Assembly: GCF_003344785.1 (NCBI RefSeq)
Contig: NZ_QPMK01000015.1
Location: forward strand, 935-64,934
Direction: 5' to 3'
Length of the DNA: 64,000 nucleotides
Source: Thalassococcus profundi
Lineage (GTDB): Bacteria > Pseudomonadota > Alphaproteobacteria > Rhodobacterales > Rhodobacteraceae
Shown: positions 1 to 11,500 of the stretch, one piece after another
Layout of the letters: each line of letters starts with the position of its first letter
Numbering within the stretch: the first letter of the stretch is position 1
Program-made: the position numbers and the translations under genes
The notes under the pieces: model-generated
What the model saw: only the letters and a program-made list of their open reading frames with translations
Told to the model about the DNA's origin: nothing
The model's database searches: none

Positions 1-271
1 TTCCCCGGGCGGCCTCGGTCAGGATCATCTTGTCCAGCGTCAGATCCGAAACCGCCCGCCTGAGCCGCGTATTCTCGGTCTCAAGCTGCTTCAGCCGCTT
101 GAGCTGGTCCCGGCTCATGCCGCCATACTCTTTGCGCCAACGGTAATAGGTCTGCTGCGTCACCCCGATCTGACGCACAGCATCGACAATCGAGCTGCCT
201 TGACCTTGCAGCACTTCAACCTGCCGCAGCTTCAGCACAATCTCTTCGGGCTTGTCTCGCTTTCCGGCCAT
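1..271 (-). CDS. IS3-family transposase OrfA, partial (runs off the window)
   Basis: The reading frame starts at the ATG whose complement is at 269-271 and stays open to the window edge (about 90 codons). An AGGAGGAC-type ribosome binding site lies just upstream on the minus strand (about 277-287). The product begins MAGKRDKPEEIV and has the IS3/IS911 OrfA layout: an N-terminal helix-turn-helix with the GVTQQTYYRWRKEYGG signature, then a leucine-zipper-like stretch (LKRLKQLETENTRLRR). OrfA binds the element ends and is normally fused to the OrfB integrase by -1 frameshifting; OrfB would lie beyond base 1. Whether the element is intact cannot be judged from here. Confidence 0.85.
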   Translation of the reverse strand, partial: MAGKRDKPEEIVLKLRQVEVLQGQGSSIVDAVRQIGVTQQTYYRWRKEYGGMSRDQLKRLKQLETENTRLRRAVSDLTLDKMILTEAARG

Positions 272-299
272 CACATGGTCCTCCTGAAACGGGATAATA

Positions 300-1020
300 C
301 TATCCCAGTTAGTGGACCACTTCAGTGGGGGCACTCCAACTGACAAAACCTGGGTGAAACTGGAGTACGCAGATGGCTACTGGCCGAATACTACATCCAG
401 CCATCGCCTTCGTGTAGCTTCTTGCGACGGGTTTTGTCAGTTCTGTCAGTTTGGTTTTTGAAACGAGAGGCGCAAAGCGACACCTTGGGGGGCCTCGCGA
501 GGCAGATGGTCTGACCAGATTGCATGCCCAAAACTTGATGATAAATGACGACTTTTTCGAGCGAATTTGTTTGCAAAGATAAAACTTACTTCGCGACGAA
601 TTTATTCTAATATCGACGATATGCATACATATTATTATAGGCAGAATGTCTAATTTGATGCGGAATAGCCGCAATTAGCTGAAATTCAGGACTTTGCGCT
701 TAATGCATCATGTTGACGTCGAACCACACCGGAGGCCTAAACTTGACCGGTCTGTGTAGGATGCTCTTCGGTTTCGTTGCATGTAGCCATGGTCGGGAAA
801 TGTGCGTTCGGCTTGAGGTACATTCACCGCTGATTTGTATCGTGCTATGCCCATCATCAATATGCTAATAAAAGCAAAGAACTTTAAGGAAATTTCGTAG
901 AAGAAGACATTGGTCCTTTGCCGCCGATTGCTTCAAATTCCATATACGTGCAATGAGAAAACCTTAGGCAGAACTGCCAATATCTATCGCAATATCCGCT
1001 ATTAATAGATCATGAGGGTA
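300..1020. other. AT-rich stretch without a supportable gene
   Basis: About 700 bases between two IS remnants. Base composition is clearly more AT-rich than the rest of the window, especially 540-680 and 830-1000. The short open frames here lack ribosome binding sites, family motifs and the codon bias of the neighbours. The first bases (about 300-345) are probably the terminal region of the IS3 element whose OrfA precedes them. I see no convincing promoter, RNA gene or repeat. The composition suggests acquired DNA or relics of several insertions. Confidence 0.5.
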
Positions 1021-1085
1021 ATCCCCCCGTTCTTAGGGGGATGCGGACGTAGAATTTTCTCGACAGGATGAACGAGGAGATTCCG

Positions 1086-1349
1086 ATGAAGAAGACACGT
1101 TTCACTGAAGCCCAGATCATGGGCGTACTGCGCCAGATGGAGGGCGGCGTGCCTGCTGCCGAGTTGTGCCGCGAACATGGGATGAGCAGCGTCACGCTTT
1201 ACAAATGGCGGGCGAAGTATGGCGGCATGGATGCGAGCTTCATCAGCGAGATGAAGGCAATGGCCGAAGAAAACCGGCGCCTGAAGCGCATGTACGCCGA
1301 CGTCAGCATGCAGAACGACCTGCTGAAGGAGGCGCTCAGAAAAAAATGA
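1086..1349 (+). CDS. IS3-family transposase OrfA
   Basis: An 87-residue helix-turn-helix protein (MKKTRFTEAQIMGVLRQME...). The recognition segment SSVTLYKWRAKYGGMD is followed by a leucine-zipper-like tail (MAEENRRLKRMYADV), the standard IS3 OrfA layout. I chose the ATG at 1086 over the one at 1068 because GAGGAG lies at the right distance in front of it and MKKTRF is the usual start of this family. The gene ends at a TGA that overlaps the OrfB ATG and sits directly on a run of seven A residues. OrfA looks intact, but its partner OrfB is truncated, so the element should not be autonomous. Confidence 0.9.
   Translation: MKKTRFTEAQIMGVLRQMEGGVPAAELCREHGMSSVTLYKWRAKYGGMDASFISEMKAMAEENRRLKRMYADVSMQNDLLKEALRKK
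1340..1346 (+). other. A7 slippery site for -1 ribosomal frameshifting
   Basis: Seven consecutive A residues (read A-AAA-AAA in the OrfA frame) end immediately before the OrfA TGA. A -1 slip there moves ribosomes into the OrfB frame, which is open across this point. This is the known way IS3 elements make the OrfAB transposase. The arrangement is seen in the sequence; use of the site is inferred from the family. Confidence 0.6.
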
Positions 1350-1735
1350 CGCGGCCAGCTCAACGCCGAGAGTTGGCCGTGAAAGCGGTGGCGATGAAGG
1401 CTGTCAGCATCGCTCTGGCGTGCCGGGCGTTCGACGTCAGTGAGACGTGTTATCGGTACAGCCCCAAGCTGGACGATGAGAACGAGCAGATCGCCGATCT
1501 GCTGCTCGGGCTGACGACGGCGAAGAAGACCTGGAGCTTCGGCCTGTGGTCTCTGTACCTGCGCAATGTCCAGCGCCATGGCTGGAACCACAAGCGCGTC
1601 TACCGGATCTACCGCGAGCTGGAGCTGAACCTTCGGATCAAACCACGCAAGCGCCTGAAGCGGGAGAAGCCCGACGAGCTGGCCGTGCCTGTGGCGCCGA
1701 ACGAGGTCTGGTCCATGGACTTCAGGCGACCATGA
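1346..1735 (+). pseudogene. IS3-family transposase OrfB, 3' truncated
   Basis: The frame begins MTRPAQRRELAVKAV and shows the N-terminal half of an IS3 OrfB: the ETCYRYSPKLDDENEQIADLLL segment and the HTH_21-like KRVYRIYRELELNLRIK segment, then the start of the rve integrase core (PNEVWSMDF). At MDF the sequence leaves the family and stops after RRP. The first catalytic Asp is at the very end, and the rest of the DDE core is missing (about 130 of the usual 270-290 residues). The break coincides with an IS5 remnant in the opposite orientation, so the truncation is probably an old insertion or recombination junction. Confidence 0.85.
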
Positions 1736-1738
1736 CCA

Positions 1739-2067
1739 CTTTTTGACGCCCCAGCTTGACGCTGTTCGGTGAACTTTCAGTTAAGTCGCATCGATCATCA
1801 CGGTCTTATTCTCGCCGTGCTCGGCTGCCAGTACCGTCATCATCTTCGCGAAGATGGCTTTCTCGCTCCAACGCTTCCAACGGTTGTAGAGCGTCTTATG
1901 GGGCCGTATTCCTTAGGCGCATCGCGCCATCGCAACCTATTGCGATTTATGAAGATAATCCAGCTCAGGACGCGCCGATCATCGACGCGAGGCTTGCCGT
2001 GATACTTCGGAAAATATAGCTCAAGACGTGCCATCTGCGCGTCGCTCAGCCAGAAGAGATCAGGCAT
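1739..2067 (-). pseudogene. IS5-family transposase remnant (frameshift and nonsense mutation)
   Basis: Read on the minus strand from 2067, the protein starts MPDLFWLSDAQMARLELYFP and matches the IS5 pattern through RRVLSWIIFINRN and LRWRDAPKEYGP. After that, one base is missing in the C run near 1912. If it is restored, the frame continues HKTLYNRWKRWSEKAIFAKM and later HGENKTVMIDAT, where a TAC-type Tyr codon has become TAA (about 1785). Readable homology (LKVHRTASS) goes on to about 1740 and ends at the junction with the truncated IS3 OrfB. The gene is therefore broken three ways and is a fossil. The left end of the element may lie near 2117, but I could not fix it. Confidence 0.85.
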
Positions 2068-2582
2068 ATCACCGCTCTGTTTTCGTGCGGTTAATCAAGA
2101 CCGCAGAAACAGATAAATGGGTCCTGAGCTCAGGGCAAACCTTCCAGGCGGCGGACGGGAGTTCCTGTGGTTTCGTGGACGGTTATTGGCTTTGAGGTTC
2201 CAGCACTTCTACTTATATCAATCGGTTGCAGTATTCTCGCGCAAAGGAGGGTGTCGGCATTCCCGGTCGCCTCTACCTGCTGCGCACAGCACAGCGGAAA
2301 GGGTTCTTCGGGGCGACAAAGCAGGGGCCAAACGGGCGCCTGAGATGTCCGTCGCGAAAGAATGGAAACACACTTTTTCGAAGAGTGCGTCGCAGACGAA
2401 GACCATTCTTAGCAGAATTTTGTGGCGAAAAGCGACAGCACACGGTAACAAGAGGTCGCATTTGCATGTCTTTTATTGAGTCCTGAGCGTCCCGCGACGG
2501 TCGACGTCCAGCAAGTTTACGCCTATTCTAAACGGAAACCTCCGGGCGTCCGTCATCTTGAGATTGGTCTGGAGGAATTTCG
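2068..2582. other. Leader region of the giant gene; no gene seen
   Basis: About 515 bases between the IS5 remnant and the giant RTX gene. The open frames here lack motifs and ribosome binding sites, and I reject them. The promoter of the giant gene should lie here, but I cannot name convincing -35/-10 boxes. Only the ribosome binding site GGAGGA just before the giant gene's ATG (about 2571-2576) is clear. Confidence 0.5.
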
Positions 2583-5500
2583 ATGCGCAAGTTTAGCCAT
2601 GGTCCGGCTTTCGACATCTCGGAAACGCGCGGATCTTCTTCTCGGTCCAAATCCGGTATTCCTGCTTCGCAGACGATCTCTCCCGGACAACCTCTCCTGC
2701 GCAGCACGGCGGCAACGGCGCTCCTGACCAAACCCAAGTTCCGTAAGCGGGCACAGCGGTCCGAGGTCGAACCGCTTGAACCGCGCATCCTGCTGTCGGC
2801 AGACCTGGCCCCCTTTGCGGTCGCGATGGCGGCGGACCAGAACGATCTGACGCTGTCCTTCGACGCCGGTTCCGACATGATCCAGATCCACGACAGCTTT
2901 ACCGGCGACATGGTGGCCGAGAAGGCCCGTGCCGAGACTTCTGCGCTGACCATCGAAGGCACGGAAGGCGACGACGTGCTGCGCATGGACGAGGCCGGCA
3001 GCTATATCTTCCCAGACGGGATCTGGTTCGACGGCAACGGCGGCACCGACACGCTGATCGGCGCCGACGACCTTGATGCGACGTGGATCATCGACGGCAT
3101 CGACAGCGGCACGACCGAGGGGTTGGAATTCGCCAGCGTAGAGGTTTTGCGCGGCGGCGCGAACAACGAGGACACCTTCGTTTTACAAGCCGGGGCGCAG
3201 TCGACCGGTGGCCTGGAGGGCGGCGATGGCGGCTTCGATCTGGTCGACGTGGAGGCGGCGGGTCTTGCCGTCGGGCTGACTCCCACGGCGCCGGATGCGG
3301 GCGGGATCACGGTCGACGGTCTGACAACGCTCTACACCGGTATGGAACCGGTGAATGTCGGGTCCGCGACGGAAATCGTCCTGACGCTCGACGGGACCGA
3401 CAACAGCGGCGTGTCGCTGTCGTTCGCGTCCAGCGCCGGCGGCGTCGACACGTTCGTCCTCGACGCGCCCGGGATCGAGACTCACAACCTCGCCATCGAC
3501 AACACCGTGACCTCGGTGACCATCAACCTGGGCGGCGGTGCCGACGATATCGAGATTTCGGGGGTCGACGGCACCAACCTCGACGGCATCCTGACGATCA
3601 ACGCCGGCGGCGGCAACGACACGATCACCCTCGGAGAGGATTTCGGCACGCTGGACATCGACGGCGGCGCGGGCAACGACGCCCTGGTCGTGGACCTGCA
3701 ATCGAGCCTCGCGAACATCTACACCACCACGGTGATCGGCAACCAGGTCACGACGCAGCTCAACGGCGGCACCATCGGCGTGGCGACCCTGCAGCCGATC
3801 GGCGATTTCGCCTCGATCACCGGCGACAGCATCGTGCTGGACGCCTCGAACGTGATCGCGGCCATCGACGAGGTCTTCGCCACCTTCGCGTCGGTTCTCG
3901 AAACCGCGGGTGACACGCTGTCGGTGATCGAGGCGCTGCCGCTGATCGGCGGCGCGAATATCGTCGACACGGCCAAGGTCACGCTGACCCGCGCGCTGGA
4001 TCTTTACGACGCCTTCGACAGCGCCCGGGCGCACATCCTGAAGGAAATCCAGGCCGCTGCCGCCGGCGGCCTGACCAGCGGCGAGATCGAGGATGCCATC
4101 GCCTCTGCCACGGCGGTGGTCGAAGGCATCGCGCCCGCCGTCGCGAGCCCGATCGCCACGACGCTGGCGGCGTTGCAGGCCACCCTGGCGGCGCCGGGCG
4201 CCACCTACCAGTTCGAACTGTCGGTCGATCTGCGCCTGGACGACGGCACGCTCGACACCGTGCCGCTGACCATCGACATCGATGCGGCGACGATTTCCGC
4301 GCTGGTCGGGGAAACGGTCGACGGCGTCACGCTCGACGCCTTCGGCGCGCTCGCAACCGCCGTCGCCGCCGAGATCGGCAGCTCCGACCTGGCCGGTCTG
4401 ATCGTGCCGGTCTTCAACGCCGGGCGGTTGGCCTTCCAGGCGGTGTCCGACGTGGTGGAAGAGGTCAACGTCCGCGCGTTGAACGAAAACGCCACCAACT
4501 TCGCCAATGCGCTGCTGGGCTTTGACGGCAGCGATTTCGTTACGCTCACGCAGGACCAGATCCTGAACCGGCTCGCGGGACTTGGCGATCTGAACTTCGC
4601 CTTCGATGCGGTCAGCCTGTCGGTGCAGAACGCCACCACGCTGCTGCTGGATTTCGAATTCGAAGCAACCCGGCGCACCGATTTCGCCTTCGACTTCGGC
4701 GCCGACGCCGATGCCCTGGGCCTGTCCTTCGACGCCGATGCGCAGCTGCAACTGGCCGCGGCGCTGGCCTTCGAGGCGTCTTTGACCATCGACGCGTCGA
4801 ACATCGCCGACGTGGCCGTCTCGGGCGCGATCGAGGAATTCGGTCTTGGCGGTGAGATCGAGGCGACGGGCCTGTCCATCGGGGCCAAGGTCGGGGTGGT
4901 CGAAGGCACGGTCGCCGGTGACGTGGCCCTGGACGTGGCGCTGGTCGACGACGGGTCCGTCAGCTTTTCGGATGGGGACAGCGCCGCCGCGCTGCTGGCC
5001 AACCTCGGCCTGACTACCGGCGGGTTCGATTACAATTTCTCAAATGACACCTTCCAGTTTACCGGCGCCGCAGGATACAGCGCCGACCTCACGCTGACCG
5101 TCGGGGCGCAGCTTTTCGGCGGCGGGGCGGGCGCGACGCTGGATATCGACATCGCCGGCGCGCTTTTCGACGGCACCGCGCCGACGGTCGTTCTGTCGGG
5201 CGGGCTGGAGCAGGATTTCCTCGATTTCAACAACCTCACGCCGACCGAGATCGTCCGCGCCATCGCGGATTTCGTGCTTTGGCTTCAGGATGCGGCGGAC
5301 AGCGACCTGCTGTCTGGCATCGACATCCCGTTCCTCGAAGGGGCAATCGACGACATCACCAGGATCGGCAAGGTCGTGTCGGACGCGCTGCTGTTCGATT
5401 ACGGCGGGGACGGGGTCAAGGACCGCGACGACCGGCTGGTCACCGACCTCAACGACGCGCTGCTGGCGGCGGGGCTGGACAGCTACCTGCGGTTCGAGGG

Positions 5501-8500
5501 GACGGGCGGCGCCTTCACGCTCAACATCATCGACCCGAACGTGACCGAGGTGCGCATTCTCGATGGCGCGTTGCTGGGCGAACTGGGCCTGAGCATCAAC
5601 GACGTGCTGACCGACGGCCAGGTCTTCGATGCCAGCGTGCTGGGCGTTCTGACCGGGAATCTGGCGCTTGCTGCGGATGCGGCAGTGCGCGCCACTATCC
5701 GCGTGACCACCGCCGCGGGCGAGGTCGAGCGCAAGTTCGAACTGCTGCAAGAGGCGATGGCCAACAATACCGGCATCGGCGACGATGCCGCCAAGCTGAT
5801 CGACCGCTTCAACGCGCCGACCTTCGGGTCGATCCAGGAATTCCTCGTGCGGCTCGACGACATCGGTGTGCTGGACGCGGTGGGCTTTAATGCCAACGAT
5901 CTGTCGCAATTCTACGACGCCGCCGAAGACCAGCTGATCTACAACATCGACCTCGGGGGCGCGAACCTCTTCGACGTGGAGATTCCCACCGATTTCGAAT
6001 TGGATCTCGGCAATCTGATCGACATCAACTCGACCTCGCGGCTGGTGATCTCGGGCGGAGCGAGCCTGGCGCTGGGTCTGGGTTTCGATCTGTCCACCGG
6101 CGGGCCGCTTCCCGGCCCCGCGGGCGACCTGACCCTTGGGTCGCTGCTGTCCGACCTGGGCGTGAGCCAGAAGACCGAAAAGGCGCTGACCGCCGCCGAC
6201 GCGCCGGGTGCCGTGACCGACATGGCCTTCACCCTCGTCCTGACCGAAGACGGCGGCGCGGAGCAGGCGATTGCCGTCACGCTCGACGACGTGGACCTGT
6301 CTCTGGCCAGCAGCGATTTCGACGCCTTCCGTGCCGAGATCCTGTCCAAGATCAACGCCGATCTGCCCGGCGACATCACCGCCGCCTTCGTGGATGTGCC
6401 GCCGCCGGCGGAGTCCGTCTCGGTCATCGAGGAACTGGTGCGGCTGACCTTCACCTACACCGGCGGTGCCGCGACCCATACGCTGGCCATCGACGGCGAT
6501 GCGGCGGGCTTCGACACAAATCCGGCCGCCGCGATCCTGGGCCTTTGGGAAACCGCCAGCGTCACCGACGGCGTGCTCGAAGCCGCCGACACGATCCAGC
6601 CCTTCAACGCCGTCGGAGTCGTCGCCGAAGACCTGCCCTTCACGCTGCAATTGGACGGCGCCAGCTACGAGGTCACGCTGCCGGCCTCGGCGACCCTGAC
6701 CGTGCGCGGCGGCCAGCTTGTGTCGATCAACAGCTCTGTCGTCAGCCTTGCCGCCGACCTCAAGACCGCGCTGGAGACGGCGGTGGACCTCTCGGCCACC
6801 TCCGAGGTCGACCTGACCGATGATGTGACCGTGACCTTCCAGGGCAGCAAGCTTGTCCTGTCCCTGACCGAAGGCAGCAGTTTCACCAACCTGTCCCTGT
6901 CCGCCACGGTTCCGGAGCTTGGCTTTACAAACGCCGTTCTGGATTCCGACAGCGCCGATCTGGTTCTGGTGGTCGACAACGGCACCGCCACCGACACGCG
7001 AATCTCTGTCAGCTTCGACGCCGCGACCGATATTGGCGACGCGCTGCAGGACATACGCGACGCCATCGAGGCGCAGTACGGGCTGGCGCCCGGGACAGCC
7101 ACCGACGATCCGGCGGACGACTACGCGGTCTTCATCACGCCCGACGATCCGGCGACGCCCCAGAACGAATCCGGCAAGAGCATCTCGGTCAAGATTTCCG
7201 ACGGCACCAACCGGCTCAAGGCGCTGACCGGCACCAACGCCTCGCCGACGGCGGTGGGCCTGGGGCTTGTGGGTACGGATTTCGTGGCGAGCGATCCGGA
7301 CGACACCCCCGACGGCATCGTCGTCGGTGCCGACATAGGCGGCGTCGCTTTGGCGGACCGGTTCTTCATCAAGTCCGACGTGGCCCCCGGGGCCACACAG
7401 TCGGACCTGGCCTCCCTGAATTTCGAGGCGCAGGCGGGACGTCTGGTCAAGGACTTGCAGCTGATCGGCGACGACATCCTGTTCTCGCAGGCGCTCGACT
7501 TGCGCGATTTCGTGCCCAATGATCCGGCGGATCCGCGTATCGAGATCGAGATCCGCGACGTGGCGGGTTTTGCCGACGGCACCTACAAGATCCTCGAATT
7601 CGCGTCCGGCACGCTGGACGGAGAGACGGTCGAAGGCGTGCGCGTCGTCAACCTGAACGACACCGCCGCAGATATCGGCACCACGGGGCAGGCGGGCGGC
7701 ATCGCCATCGTCAAGTCCGGCATCGACGCCAGCGCGTCGCTGGGCTTTGTCGGGGTCGAACTGGGCGGCACGGCGCTCTTCGGGGCGGAGCTGAACCTGG
7801 GATTCAACGCCGGTGCCGGCAAACCCGCCGCCGACGGCATCGTCACGCTGGGCGAAGTGATCGACGTGATCGAAGATGCCGCCGACACAGGCGTGGACGC
7901 GCTCTTCGATCTTTTCATCTTCCCTGAACTGATCCCCATTGCGACCTTCGAGGCGCAGACCCTCTTCGGCGTCGCGGACCTTGAACTGAGCCTTGCCGAA
8001 GGGTCTGACGGGTTCAACGACATCGTCACCGACCTTCTGGGCGCGTCCAGCGTCGAGGCGAACATCAAGCTGATTTCGCTCGGCGATCCGTTCCTGAAGG
8101 ACCGGCTCGAGAACGCCGGCGGCTTTGCCGTGACCGGCGCCGACACCTTCGTGGTCGACAAGGATTTCTCCGACCTTCTGCCGATCGGCGCCAAGGTCCG
8201 CTTCGAACAGGGCGGATCGGTCTTCGAGGCCAAGGTGGAGACGGTCGATTTCACCGGCGGCGTGTCCACCGTCACGCTGGACTCCGACAGTTTCGAGACG
8301 GTTGAAGGCGCGGAGGTCACGGCGCTGACCGCTGGCCAGACCGTCACCGATTTCGACGACATCACCGTGCGCGCCACCGCCGAGGTGGACCTTGACGACT
8401 TCGGCGCGCTGTCCGAAGCCGGGTTCGGGGCCTTCGACCTGGGCACGCTGCTCGATGCGCTGCAGCTGCTGGCCGATGCGTTGTCGGAAATCGAGGGATT

Positions 8501-11500
8501 CGAGTTCCTCGACGCCAAGATTCCGGTCATCGACCGGTCGTTGTCCGATCTCTTCTCTCTGGCCGACGACCTCAACGACTTCATCGACGGCTTCCGCGAG
8601 AATCCGGCCGCCAGCCTGCAGTTCGTCGAGGATGCGCTGAACGACGCTATCGGTCTCAGCGACGAGACGCTGGAAGAGGTCTACGACATCGTCTACGGCA
8701 CCGGCGGCGGCGACGACGCGCCGGACGAGGCGTTCCAGATCGGCTACGACACCTCCAACGGCAAGGAGATGCTTACCTTCACGCTGAACGTCGGCGCCGC
8801 CTTCTCCGAGGCGATCAACGTCGGCCTGTCCGACATTCCCTTTGCCGACAGCCTGTTCGTAGCGATCAACATTCCCGGCCTGTTGAGCTTTACCGGCTCT
8901 GCGGGGCTCGCCACCAACGGCGGGATCTTCCTGACCATCGGGCTTGGTATCGACCTGGGCGAACTGGCCGCGAACGTCACCGACAACGACGCCGCGACGG
9001 GCGTCGACGACGCCTTCTATCTGCTCGAGGAAACCAACCTCGCGGCGTCGGTCGAGGCGTCGGGCAGCAACCTTGCCTTCAACGCGGGGCTCGGGCCGTT
9101 GGCGCTGTCGATCCAGAACAACGGCACCGATATAGCCAACATCACCGTCAACGCGGGCGCCGAGGTTTCGACCGTGGGCGCGTCCTTCACCGATGGCCTG
9201 CTAAGCCTGGGCGACGTGATCGACGGCACCGTGGGCCTGGACAGCATCCTTGACATCGCGGGCAACCAGGGTGGCGGGTCTTTCGGCGCGATCTCCGGTC
9301 TGCTGCCGATCTTTTTCCCGAACGATTCCAATCACGTGGGTGACATCCGCATCGGTGAGACCTTCGGTGTGGGTTACGGCGACCTGGCCAATTTCGGCAA
9401 CCTGACCTTCAAGGTCGACGGTGCCACGCCGATTGCCCCGGACGACCTGGTCATCGACGTCTCGGACCTCACCACGTATCTCACGAATTTCGACTTCTCC
9501 GAACTGTCGATCTTCGACAACATTCGGCTGGCGGTGGACGGTTTCGACACCTTCCTGAGCCTGCTCGAAGAGAACATCTTCGGCACGCTTGCAGACCTCG
9601 ACCTGCCGCTGGTGGGTGCGGGCTTTGGCGATGCGGCGAATTTCATCGGCGATTTCCGCGAGGGCTTCGTCGGCAACCTGCGGCTTGCGCTGGACACGAT
9701 CGAGGATGCCGCCGACGATTTCGCCGATCCCGACAAGAACATCATTTCCAAGCTGCTCTTCGATCTGCTCGGGCCGTCGGGGCTCAACCTGCTGCAACCG
9801 CTGGCGGTCGAGGATCAGACCGGCAACGGTGGACCAGGCGACTACATCCTGTTGAATTCCGAAGGATTCCAAGAGGCGCTGGACACCGGCGATCTGAGCG
9901 TGGCCGACATTTCCTGGGACTTCGACCTCGGTCCCAGCCAGACCCTGCTGTCGAACGTGCCGCTGGGCTTCGACATCGGCATCCCGGGGCTCGGGCTGGA
10001 AACCGACGCTGACATCCAGTTCCTGCTCGACTGGGGCATCGGGCTGGGCTTCGGCCTTTCGACTGAAAAGGGCTTCTACTTCGATTTCGACGAGACCGAG
10101 GACGACATCTTCATCTCTGCCGAAGTGCTGCCGATGGGCGAGATCACCGGCACGCTCGGCTTCCTCGGGCTGACTGCCGAGACGCGCGACGGCGGACTGG
10201 ATGTCGCAGGGGAATACAACGGGCTCGAAACAGGGCTTTACGCCGAGATCGGGCTCGACGTGCTCAAGGGCGGGATGGCGGCGGATACGCTGGGCCTCAC
10301 CGAATTCGGCGAGATCGGCTTGCAGTTCGGTCTCGACGTGGTCGCGGCGGCGGCGCTCGACCTGCGGCTGGGCCTGTCCGAGGATCTGGTGGGCGAGTCC
10401 GTTGCGGGCGGATTCCCGTCGGTTGTCAGCGGCTTCGATTTCCTCTGGACGCTCAATGCCGATTACAACCTCTTAGGTGGCACCGCGCCCGATACTGGGC
10501 TGGACACCGGCATCCAGTACCTTGCCTTTGGCGACGTGGGCCTGGACCTGGGCGAGTTCGTCACCGACGTGCTGGGCCCGATCGTCGACGCGGTAGCCGA
10601 ATATACCGAACCGCTTCAGCCCTTCATCGATTTCCTGACCGCACCGATCCCCCTGGTAGACATCTTCGGTGTCGATCTCACCATGCTCGATCTCGCGGCG
10701 CAGCTGGGCGACTTCAACCCCGGTCTGATCGAGACGATCGCCGAAGTGATCACGCTCATCAACGAGATCGCCGAGTTGCGCGACGGTCCGGGTGAGTTGA
10801 ACCTGATCATTCCGCTGGGCGATTTCGTGATCTTCGATGCCATCGACGGCACCGAAAGTGACAACCCCTTCGCCGACGGGTTCGACAGCTCGGCGCTCTT
10901 CAACGAACGCGATGCGGCAGGCGCTTTCGACGCCGCGGCAACTGCCTTCGACCAGGCGTTGAACGATTCGACCACCACCGGCGGCGACAAGAACCGCGAC
11001 GCGGCCAAGACGGTGACCAAGCTCAAGGCGAGCGGATCCTTCGCCTTCCCGATCATCGAGGATCCGTCGCAGATCTTCGGCCTGCTCATGGGCAACCCCG
11101 CCACGCTGGTGACCTTCGACCTCGAGCCGCTGGTCGTCGGGTTCGAGCAGAACTTCTTCTTCTCGATCTTCGGCCCGTTGGGCGTGTCGCTGGGCCTGAT
11201 CGTCGAATTCACCGCCGATTTCGCTTTTGGCTACGACACACTCGGCATCTCCGAATTCGTCGACAGCGACTTCAAGAACCCGCTGCTGCTGTTCGAGGGT
11301 CTGTTCATTTCGGACACCGAGAACCCCGACGGATCGGGCGCGGACGTGCCCGAACTGACCTTCCTCGGCGGCATCACCGCCGCGGCGGAGCTCAACCTGG
11401 GTGTTGCGCGGGCCGGTGTCGCGGGTGGTCTTTTCATCGAGATCCTGTTCGACCTCTTCGATCCGAACAACGACGGCAAGGTCCGGATTTCCGAGCTTGT

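Noticed and set aside
309-674. A 121-codon minus-strand frame
   Set aside because: Composition and lack of a ribosome binding site in AT-rich DNA argue against it; no motif seen.
2117-2479. A plus-strand frame upstream of the giant gene
   Set aside because: Low-complexity product, no ribosome binding site, and competing frames on the same stretch look equally random.
3183-4751. Large antisense and alternative frames at the 5' end of the giant gene
   Set aside because: Same cause: high GC and repetitive codons. They have no start signals or motifs.
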